DNA from: Psococerastis gibbosa
Lineage: Eukaryota; Arthropoda; Insecta; Psocodea; Psocidae
DNA length: 64,000 bases
Reading direction: 5' to 3'
Assembly: GCA_963971405.1 (NCBI GenBank)
Contig: OZ020484.1
Coordinates: forward strand, 6,510,001-6,574,000
Shown here: positions 26,544 to 38,400 of the stretch, one piece after another
Layout of the letters: each line of letters begins with the position of its first letter
Numbering within the stretch: position 1 is the stretch's first letter
Program-made: the position numbers and the translations under genes
The notes under the pieces: model-generated
What the model was told of the DNA's origin: nothing
Database searches by the model: none
What the model saw: the letters and a program-made list of their open reading frames with translations, nothing else

Positions 26544-29500
26544 TAATATACTTATATACTTATACTTTAATTATTTTACTTTACTATATTTACTCTTTAC
26601 GTTAACTTACAATTTTAAATGGTATGAATTAAACTGATTTGAAATTAAAACTAAGTTTTTTTTTGCTAACTCAGACGTGAAACAGAAAACATGTTGCATC
26701 ATCTACAGCGTTTACTGTGCGAACCCCCGACAAGTTGATTAACTTGGGGGCCCACAGGTTATTTTCATTATAAGGGTATTATTGTTAATTTATGAATATA
26801 TTCCTTCGGCGCAGGGGAGTACCGGCCGAAGAAGAAGAAGAAGAATTATTATTATTTTGAATGTAGGGGACTGGCTGATAAATTGTTTAAATGATGGCAA
26901 TTAATTCTTTTGATTTATTTTTATTTTATTTTATACAGGATAATGTAAGGTAACTTTAACTTATTTAACATTAACTAACTATATAACTGTATTATTATTA
27001 TTTTATTTACACTTGTAATTTAATGTAGTTCGTACTCCCTATAATAACTGCTTGTAGTCTTTTGGCGAATCCTGCCACAAGCTTCCCTTATGGGGCTTAC
27101 ATGCAGTATTCCGGTAAAAACGATTATTTTCTTTAAAAAAAAATTTCTCTGCACCTTCTTTAATGTTGTATTGTATTCTTTCTATTAAATGCTCCCAGTG
27201 CTGGGGGTACCGGCTGGGAAAAAAAAAATTATTATTATTATTATATTATATTATTATTATTATTATAGAGACTAACAATGAATTATTCAGCAAAGTTATA
27301 TCTAAAATAACTGGAGAAGTAGGGGTTAGCGTGTCGAAAAACGACTTACTCTCTGTGTCTCGAATTGCGACAAAGAATAATACCACCGCTCCAATCAAAG
27401 TCCGTGTGAATGACCCTAACCCTTTTTTTTCCCCTTCGTGGGGTCTACTCGTTTGAGTTCCTATAAGCGTCGACCTAGAAGGTCTTTTGCTTCCACGTTT
27501 GCCGTCTACGCCCATCTTATAACACCAGTCTTTTTGATGAATTCTAGTGTTTTTGTGATGGGATTAGATCGGATGGTTTCCTCTTCAGACCTAGGGTGGC
27601 CAAGAGCTTGATATCGAGTTTGTCCCAGCGCTTCACATTCAAAGAGAATGTGTTCAGCTGTTTCTTCTTCAACTTCACACAGTCTGCATCTACTGTCGTT
27701 TTTCACGCCAACCCTATGCATGTGTTTGTTGAAGTGGCCGTGGCCCGTAAGCGTGCCAACCACCCTTCTAGCTTGCTCTATACTTAAAGAGAGGAGCTGA
27801 TCGGTGAGCTTTTTACTAGGACCCGGAATAACCTTCTTAGCAAATCTGCTTTCCGGGACTTTCTTCCATTCCTCTGCAGTTTTTCTCTGCACCCATTTTT
27901 GTACAGAAGTACGGGCCTGGCAATAAGCCATCCCGTACTAAGGTTCTGCACCAATGAATGGCGTTCCTGCACCTTTTCGAGCCAGCTCGTCGGCTCTTTC
28001 ATTCCCATCAAAGTTCGAGTGCGCCGGGACCCAAATCAGCGAGACTGAGTTTTCCCGACACACCTTTATTAGGAGGTTGGTGCAGTGCCACACCATTTTT
28101 GATGTGATCTTTATAGCCCCCACAGCCTTAATCGCTGCCTGCGAGTCTGTATAGATAATAATGGTTTTGCCCTTGCATTCCATTTCCATACACTCCTCTA
28201 GGCATTTTATAATGGCCCCTACCTCAGCCTGAAAGACTGTAGCATATTTGCCGAGGCTTAGGACTATGGATTTGTCTACAGTTTCCCCATAGACTCCTCC
28301 TCCAGCCCCATTTTCCATTTTCGACCCATCTGTATACCAGACTAGGTCATTGTCCCCTGTTTGATGTTCTTCAGCATTCCATTCTTCTCTAGCTGGAATT
28401 CTAGTGTTAAATGGTTTGCTGAATGAGAGCAGGGGTGTCATTCGGTCTGACGGCATTAAAAGCGTGTCTTCCGATATACCCTAACCTTAGAAATGAGCTT
28501 TTGCTAAAAAGTAAAACTCGCCCAAACCCTAAAGCGATCTTCGTGTATGAACATATGACCAAATTCTACAAGATATTCTGGGAAGCGAGGAAGAAGGCTA
28601 AGCAACTTAACTACAAATTTGTTTGGTTTAAAAATGGAGGGGTCTTCACAAAAAAAGACGAAAAAAGTGTCCCCAAGAGAATTCGATCCTTGGAGGATAT
28701 ATACAAATTACAATAATTTCACTCCAATAGGATGCAGAAGCGCGAGTTCTGTAGCCTACTTTTGTGTGAGTGTTGTGAACTTAAGATGTTATGCCAATTT
28801 TTATGGATAAGAATTTTTACTTTATTACTGATCCAGAATCAGACCTGATAAAGGAAGAAGTGTACGATACTGTTCCAGAATGTTTTCACCGGCAAGCAGG
28901 AAATTTACTCGCCAAGCCGCACATTGCCAGAGCTGGAATGGGCCTACATGTCTCGACACGAGGCACAAACACCTTTTCAATACTGTCCATTAATATACGA
29001 AAAATCCGCACAAACTGGGATAGATTTAAATTGTATTTCAATAATTTTTTATTTCTTATTGACTGCATTGTTTTTGTAGTGGTAGACGAGAGAAAGGAGA
29101 TATTGGAAATGTTTAATTTGGTTGGATACAATAAGTATTTCTGGCTTCGCGACAGAAATGGAGGTGGTATATGTGTTTATCTTAAGGATATTTATCCGTG
29201 TCACGTACTGCAATGTCTTACAGATAGTTTTGATAATATAACTCTTGAAGTAAAAATGGCAAACTTTAGCTTATATGTTTTAGCGATTTACCGGCCTCCT
29301 GAAAAATCTAAATCTAGTTTTATTACAGAACTAGATACGTTTTTGAGTAAATTGCCGTATGGAAATGCACTTTTATGTGGGGATATAAACATCGGTCTTA
29401 AAGATGGTAAGAGTGTGACTGAAGAATACTGTGACATGCTTTCACTAAAGGGCTTCCTGGTGGGAATAAGTAGTAATTTTACACGTGAGGCATTTCTTGT

Positions 29501-32398
29501 GGACCATTGGGTGAAATCCTGTCTGGACCATGTGTTAATCAGGTTTATTCACCAAAAGTCCCGAGCCGATACATATGTTATCCGAAATATGGTGGCTGAT
29601 CACTTCACGGTTGGGGCCACTCTAAAGTTTCCTCTACATTGTACTTCTAGCCAGAATGACCAGGCCTCTTGTACCATATTTGATAGACAAAAATTTTATG
29701 ATATCCTAAAGGCTAGTGAACAAGATCTTGGATCGTTATTACTCTCTAATGACTGCTTATATATTTATGACCAACTACATTCTATTCTTTCTAAGTGTAA
29801 ACAAGCATCGCAAAAATCTGTTACCTTTAAAAGGAGAAGGTACACGCCTAGGAAAGATTGGATGACTAAAGAATTATTAGATAAATTGCAGGAAAGAGAT
29901 GTTATGGCTAAATTAAATTTATCTGATCCCCATCAGAGAGAATTGTGTAACAAATTCAGAAACCAAGTAACAAAGGAAATTAGGAAGGCTAAGGCTGCCT
30001 TTTATAAAGAAAAATTTACTTCGGTGAAAAACAGCATCAAGGATACTTGGGCTGAAATTAATAAAATAAGAGGAAAAAACGCTAGACAAGACACAGATAC
30101 CTTTATTGAAAAAAATTTTTTGAGGGATGATACGTCTCTCAGTCAAATCGCCAATCATTTCTGCAAAACATTTTCTAGTGGTGTTAACGGTATAATTCAT
30201 GAATGTCATGTTGATACCCTTCCTGAATCCGATTTAGTTGCAAATATACTTTCCTCAAGGTTTGAAATTGTAGATCATATCAGCAAAGACGAAATTAAAA
30301 AAATTTTGAACAACATGAAAAAAAATCAGAGCGCCGGGATAGATGGTATTTGCCTTAGCGATATATTAAGAAATATTAATATTCTCTTACCTGTTATTAC
30401 GAAATTTGTTAATGCCAGTCTAAATACTGGTATTATCCCGGACACCCTTAAAACTGCAATTGTAAAGCCAATTTTTAAAAGTGGTGCCCGAAATAACTAC
30501 TCAAACTATCGACCTATTTCTATTTTGTGTTGTTTGGAAAAACTACTTGAAAAAGTAATAGCTTCAAGATTAACAATTTACCTCGAGTCAAACAATATCA
30601 TCCCTCGTGAGCAATTCGGTTTCAGGAAAGGGTTGTCTACAAATCACCTTTTGCAAGAATTTGCAAACTATGTCAACGGTAACCTGAACAGAAATTTCTT
30701 TGTGTTAGTAGTAGTAGTAGTATGGTTTGACACAGTCCCAGGCCACGGTGTGGGCCCATAGGACTCCAGTGGACCTCCTGATTATAGTGGATTCCGAACC
30801 ACTTGGGAAATACAGTGAAGTCACACGATTAGTTCGGAGGTGACCAGGACAAGTCCTACCATGTTTCCCTACCGGCACTGTGCACACGACCAATTTATCT
30901 GCAGCTTTGAACCTGCTCTGGTCCGCTGGATTCAACTTGGTATGGCGGCCGGCTTTTGTGTTAGTAATTTATGTGGATTTTAAAAAAGCATTTGACACAC
31001 TGAACTTCAACGGCATTATAACGGAACTATTCAACATCGGAGTCAGTTCTAAACTGACAAACTGGTTTAAAATTATTTTAAAGACAGAAAATTGGTTGTA
31101 AAATTAAAGAATTTTTTGAGTACAGCAGCTAAACAGCAATCAGGTGTGCCCCAGGGTTCAATTTCTTCTCTATTTAATCTTCGTGCGGTCTATGACGAAT
31201 ATATTTAAACATTGTAAAATTCTTCAATTTGCTGACGACACCGTCATTATGACGCAATGCAAAGATATTGATGAAGGGTTAAAAGTATTAAATGATGAAT
31301 TTTATTGTTTTCTTCAGTGGGCGCATGATCATGGCCTAATATTAAATGAAAAGAAAACCAATGTAATGGTGATTCGTCCACCGAAAGTTGGTTATGTGAA
31401 TATAAAAATTAAATTTCATGACCAGAGGTGTCTGCATCTAAATCAAAAGAAATCGTTTGATTCCATAACTTGTGCATGTGTAACGACGTTGAACCAAGTT
31501 AATGTACAGACATACTTAGGGATTGTTATTGATGATCGCTTTAAGTGGTCTCACCATGTTGAATTTATATATAGAAAATTGCGATCTTGTGTTTTTGCTG
31601 TGTCGTGTCTTAGAGGCACCAACAAAAAAATTCAGCTGATCGCTTACCGAGCTCTAGTTGAGTCAATTTTGAGGTACGGAATAGTAGCTTGGGGCTCGGC
31701 AGCCGAATGTTATACCAAGAGAATTAGGAACCTGCAGGTCTCTCTCTTAAAAACAATTGACAATAATCTACACAGTGAAACAAACAGCAATTTTTTCTTT
31801 AAGAAATATCGTGTATTGCCTATAACTTTATTACATACTCAAGCCATTTTATTGTTGAATTATTTTAACTCAAAATATAAGACCATAAATCCTTCTAGGT
31901 ACAGTCGCAGAGCTGGAACAACCTACAAACATTATATTGAGCTGCCTCATAATAATATGTATGGCTATCATGAGCTTAAGGTGGCAAATCCCCGAGTATT
32001 TAATTTGATTCCCGTCAGTCTTCTAGAGTTGGATAGCTACAATGCTGTTAAGCGAAATCTAGGGGACTGGCTAATAAATTGTTTAAATGATGGCGATTAA
32101 TTCTTTTGATTTATTTTTATTTTATTTTATACAGGATAATGTAAGGTAACTTTGACTTATTTAACATTAACTAACTATATAACTGTATTATTATTATTTT
32201 ATTTACACTTGTAATTTAATGTAGTTCGTACTCCCTATAATAACTGTTTGTAGTCTTTTGGCGAATCCTGCCACAAGCCTCCCTTATGGGGCTTACATGC
32301 AGTATTCCGGTAAAAACGATTATTTTCTTTAATGTTGTATTGTATTCTTTCTATTAAATGCTCCCAGTGCTGGGGGTACCGGCTGGGGTAAAAAAAAA

Positions 32399-32456
<58 letters not shown>

Positions 32457-35400
32457 GTTCTCAATGTATGCACCTTGTCCGGGGTTACCGGTCAAGGAAT
32501 AAAAGTGAAAAAAAAGTGAAGTGATTATTATTTTGTCCCAAATAAGCGCTAGCTTGGGGATGCGGGATGGTATTATTATGTATTGTATTTTTGTAATATA
32601 TGCTCCTCGTCCAGGGAATACTCGACAAGGAAAAGAAAGAAAGAAAGATTATATTGTTATTATTTAGAGAGTTGAGTTGAGATAGGTTTTGGTACCCTTT
32701 GAACAGCCTAATTATTGTGATCATACCCCCATTATACTATGACCATTTGCCCATCAATCAACTGCTAAAGAACAGCAGCTTTTAGAAAAGAAAATCAATC
32801 AGATCGACCTGGTCGATGTAGGCATCTCCAAAATTCCAACAGTTTGCTTACTATTGATGACAAAGGAGGAGGAGGAGGGTGTTCCAATGCCGCCTACGTA
32901 GCCTAAGCTTTGCTAATTGCAGAAACTAGGTAATTGCTCATGCATAGAGAATGTCATGTTAAATTGCATGACCAAGATTGGGTAATTACAGAATGTAGAA
33001 TAGAATCCGCGATATGAAAAAGTTACTTTGTTTGCTATTAAACACTTCAAAGAATTTATAATTTAGACTGCTTTTTCATAGCTACAAACGCACACGTATG
33101 AGCCATCAGTTGACTGGACTGATCTTGTCTCACGACCACTTGGATCACACTTAGATTCTCATAAACGTACAGTTATGAAAGCCTAGGACCATCAGCTACC
33201 TGCAGGAGCAACAAATGGAAATTCCAATTATTGAACATATGCATGAGTTGCTTGAGTTAAATGAGTGTTGGTCTACACTATAAAAACTAGTTCATATTCT
33301 CATGTTATAATGTTTTGCTCACTTAGCACTGTACACAATCAAAATTAGGATGCTCCTAGCAGAAACTTGCATCCGCAAAGGGAGGTTGTTATTTCCTTGC
33401 TATTGCTTACAGGGGGATGGGGGTTAAAAGCGGTTTTAATGTGCTAAAGTAATATTAACTTACATTCTTCATGTACTTCAAGAGATATGGTCCAGCAGGA
33501 GCTATAAACTGGCTATGAAATCCAATATTTCCGACTTCCACAACTTTAACGAAGATTGATTTTGCTTGCAATTCACCGACGTATTTGAGTACTGGATCTT
33601 CAAGGCCAGATATTGTAGAGCTCGTGCTGCTGTTGTGACACGCCAATTCAACGTTTTCTGGCAGTTCGTCTTTTAGTTGGTTATATCCTCTGCCTGCAAA
33701 TCCGTTTGAATTGTTATACGATTAGGCTTAAGCAAGTAAATGAAAAGAAATATGAAATCTTATTGAGCTAACAAAGAAACTTGTACTATTTCTGGTGGCA
33801 CCGTTGATGTGGATGTGATTGCTTAGCATCTACTTCCTCGTACTATTTCATGTAAAGCTGGCCATTCACGAGGGCTCCAAACGGACTCACGCCAAGCCAA
33901 ATGGCGCGTCCAGTTCCAATTGGCGTTAGCGCCATTTAGAGGGATCATCACGAGTACGCTGAACCAGTCGCTCCAAATCTTTCAAATTGTACAGTGTGAC
34001 GATATGAAAGAGGTACTTTTACACTGTACAATTTTAAAGATTTGGAGCGACTGGTTCAGCGTAGTCGTGATGACCCCTCTAAATGGCGCTAACGCAAAAT
34101 GGAACATGACGCGCCATTTGGCTTGGTGCGAGTCCGATTGGAACAGCATTGATCTTTAAACGTGACTTCCATGAGTTGGTCAATGAGCTTTATTATTATG
34201 CTTCATTTTGTAGAAATTATTGTTTACAAGATAGTAGGTATTAGATCTTTACCAACTGCGGCCATAGCTCCTCGCTGCAAGGATGCCTCTCTAACGGCTT
34301 TGCCTCGGTAATAAGCGGCTAAGATGGTTTGCTCCGAGGTCAGACTTCCATCAGCATATGCACATCCTAATTCACCAAGAGAATGCCCAATTATTCCATC
34401 GGGAACAATATTCAGAGCTATCAAAATGTCAACTAATGCAATCTGAAAGAAAGTTAGGTCTCTATGTAAAGTTTTGAAACAGAAGTAGCAGGGTAGCATC
34501 ATTGCTCGAATGACCTGTCGGTTATAGTAATGGGCGCATTTAGTGTTCATCAGAGTCATTGAATTCTGCTCATACCTCTGCTTCAAGAAGAAAGCAGTTA
34601 AGTGTAATATAAGAGAAGCTATGGAACTTATTAATTCAAAGTTTCGGGTCTATAAGGGCTCAGATACTCTTATGAACAGTATTACCAAATAATCAGTTGT
34701 CATAGTGGCATATATATTTATATTATGAATTAAAGGTATAGTTTTTGGTATCTTGCAAGTCTTTTAGATCTAATGTAATATTCTGGATGGATAATATGCG
34801 CCATTAGGTAGGCCTATAGTGTCTGATTTCAACACTGATATAAGTGTTATAGCCTGCATACTAGTCTGCAAGGTATAGGCCTACTTTATTCTTTATAAAA
34901 AAAAAGTAATGGCAAAACCTATACAATATCGCCAAAAATTAGCAAAATAAATTAAATGTTTTGAGTAGGAAACATGGTCCAAATTCAGTGGAACTAGTGA
35001 AAATTACATAAAAAGGCGACTATTGCTCACCGTATAATACGGTTTGACCTTGATATAAGCTATAGGGGCACGGCCATTTGTTATAACGAAGAATATTGGT
35101 AATTGTGTATATAAAACAAATAATAACGCTGTAGGTATCGATGTATCATATTAGAATCGGCTCAGAGCCGTTTGTCTAGTCGTTGGTTATTCTCGGACCT
35201 CGGAACATCTCCTATTTAAAATCTATGTAATAGTATACTGTACTGTGAACACACTTATCATACAATTCTCCTTGAGATTTAAAATGAAAACGTAGGCCTG
35301 CCAAGACATCAGCCGAAGTAAAGAATAATGCACCGAGTACGAAACCGGTTTTATTAATTTCAATCAGTTAGTATTGGCGAATAGCTTCGTAAGAGTTTTC

Positions 35401-38400
35401 CCTAATCCGACAAGGCTAACAATTAAAGAAAGGAAGATACTGAACATTTGATCGACATGGGATTTGAACCCGAGTCTCCGCCTTGCCGGAGATGGCCACT
35501 CACCAAAACCATCGCATCGCCGCCTAAGTTTCATTTTTTCCCGTACTGGAACTTAGATGAAGTTTTTATTATAAATGAATTACAATAATTATTATAATGT
35601 TAATTAGCTAAATAATTACTTGGACAGCAGCAATGCCGACAAAGGCGTTGAGGTTATCAGTGAACATACTGGGATCGTCAGCCGTCAGAATGTTGATAAG
35701 GTCCAGACCAGCAGTATTTTCTAGAATATCATGGCACCTTTGAATGGAATTTTGCGCCAAAGGCAACTTCATAAGATCTCTGCCCATGCCAGGCCATTGG
35801 CTGCCCATTCCAGAGAACACAAACCAAATTGGCCGTTCCTCACCTCCGAATGCCTGTTAATATATTTAGGCTTTTAAATTACAAATGTAGTATAGTGGTC
35901 ATTATAATAGTCTATCATAATCACTTTCTGAATTCTAATATACCAAACTCTATTCTCGCGTGTAGTCATCCACCAACATCCGAAATCACGCAAAACTTAT
36001 CTAGCCCATGCTAAGTTAAACCATCCATAGATTCCAAGATTTCAATGCCTAACTTCTATGAACTCATCCTAAGAGTTCTATATAGCCTAGTAGAGATGGG
36101 ACATTCGCTCCACGAAGGGTATTTTATGAATTACTACTGGTTACTATTGGTTACTGGTTCCACATGCCACTTGGAATTCAGGGGGGAAATTTCACTCTAT
36201 ATAGAGCTCTACGCATCCTGCTGCGTCATTGTTGGACAGAACTTGCCTGGCAGCTAGATATCGCCTTGTCTTCTTTCGACAAAATTATGTGGCCTCTGCC
36301 CAGGTGCTGTGGAATGTCTTTCTTGAAAATTTCATGAACGAGACTGATGAAGTCCTTATCATAAGAAACGTCTTCTTCAATCTAAAACAACGGAATTCCG
36401 CTATATTATTAATACGTTTAGCACAGCGGTGAAATTCATGAATTTAAGTTAAACTTTGAATTAATCATACATACATACATCAAGAGAAAAGGGCTTTCGA
36501 GCTGTCAAAGGTGCCTTTGTACCTAACGTAATGGATGAAATGTTCGATAACAATTGTTTTAGAATTCCTTTTTTTTTTCTTGTATATCTTTTACTCTTTG
36601 TCAAATTCTTGCACATACACACACCATACTCCATACAATACATACGTTCGTAAATACTAACATCATACATAGTTTATGTTGCTTTAAATCTGTTAATCTT
36701 ATTTAATTAAAATTTTCCCTATTAAAATTGGTCTAGGCAAAAACTGTTAGTAATCAGAAGAAGAAGAAGAAAAAGAAAAAAAATTGCGCATTAACTTTTG
36801 TTCAGGGAGACCTTTCGGGATTGCTTATACATACAAGCTGCCCAAACCGAGGACGCGAAATTGGTGCGCGGCCAATCCGTGACCGCACACTTTTGAAGCA
36901 AATACATTTTTGCTTTATAAATTTCACGGATTGTCTTTGTAATCTCCACACATACATGTCGAAATATTGGTGGAAGTAGATCATCAGTTCGTGCGGACAG
37001 GAGGGCTAGTCGTGGTATTTCTTGCACAGCAGCAGCTTGGGGCTTATTGAGTCCTTCGAGAATGCAATGGCCATACAAATTTCCATATGAATAACTGTTG
37101 ACGCCAATTAGCGAGTCCTCCGGAAGTGTCCAATTTTCATCGACAACCTGAAAGTAGTATTTGTTTTGTAATTGGAAAATTACATTACATTACAGTAGTA
37201 AGTCAAAAGTTTACTGAGCATAAATATAGGTATATTGTACATGTGCACACCACCAGTCCACTCCCATTATTTTAAGTGTTGCATAAGTCATAACAGTTTT
37301 ATGGTGTTCTAGGTTAATATAGAATACACCATACAGTGGTAAACGAGGTGAAAACTGTAAACACAATTAAAGTAAAGCGTTTCAAATTGTTTGTAAACAA
37401 AAAACATTTGAAGGCAGCCTTGCACAGCATTTCCATATTCGTAGTTCATTCATATTTTGCTTGAGTATGTATGTCGCACGTCTGGTAAGTTGGACTCAAT
37501 TTAGTATAAAGTCATATTGTAGTAAGTTAGCCTCCCAGCCCCGGGCCGGATATCTGGTATAACGTCTTCCCTCGGAAATGATAAAATTCCCTCTTAATAA
37601 TTTTTGTTGTCGAAATAAACACTTGTTATATATTGTATCCGTAATACGCGTGATATTGTACCTTTAATTTTTTGTGTATAAGGCCAGGAATGTCCGTGTT
37701 CGGAGTTTCGTAAAATGAATTAGCAGGAACTTTGCCATATTTGAGTGCAATGATTGCTTTAATAATGCTTATCAAATCGGCAGACCCTTCCGCGTTACCG
37801 ATGTTACTTTTAACACTTCCAACCATAACTGGCATTTTCCTACTGTTAGCAAAGACTTCCGTAACTGCGTTTAACTCTGCAGCGTCCCAGTCCTGTAAAT
37901 TTGAATTATTTTCAGCAGCTGTAAAATATTATTCTCGAACCTCTTTGGTACCACGAGCTGTTACGTAGCATACTATACGATCAAGTACTGGATATATAAT
38001 GCACTGATAAATTTTATTAATCTTGTAATTTCAGTATGCAACGTGGTATTTCTTTTAACTTTTAATTTTAAATGTATGCTACACTTGATGTTAGTTCTAT
38101 TTTTAATGACTTGATGTAACCGCCAGTGCAAAGGATGTGTTATTATTAGCCAATTATATAGTTGGAAACCTACAATTTCCAGAAGCCGACCAGGTATCTC
38201 AAATATCGGTCTTAACTTCTTTAGGAGCAAACCAAAAACCTGCCGAAACCACCGTTGGAGGAGACACCATCCCTCTGTTATTCTAAGACCATATCAATTG
38301 CTGGCCTTTAGGTTGGCGTGCATTCATGGATCAGTTGTTAAAGTGGAGGTCTGTTTCTCCTGCCCTACCTTTATACCAGTGGCGTAAGCCTCCAAGTAGG

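Larger units (their letters stand above)
27267..32456 (+). mobile_element. LINE family J, long 5'-truncated copy (ORF1 3' part, ORF2, 3' UTR, TTA tail)
   Basis: The copy starts inside ORF1, directly on the TTA tail of the preceding copy. It carries the ORF1 remainder (27268-27421 and 28487-28716), ORF2 with endonuclease and RT (28791-32100), a 3' UTR, the terminal hairpin near 32361-32386 and about 19 ATT repeats (32399-32456). It has itself been hit by a minus-strand LINE (27422-28477) and a SINE (30711-30954) and has two RT frameshifts, so it is dead. The whole element lies in the 7.7-kb intron of FAS-like copy A, on the opposite strand. Confidence 0.88.

Noticed and set aside
26507-27266. 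CRISPR-like regular repeats
   Set aside because: These are TTA microsatellite tails and LINE 3' ends, without unique equal-length spacers.
35440-35530. Functional tRNA gene on the minus strand
   Set aside because: Box B is good but the acceptor stem does not pair; a SINE head is the simpler reading.
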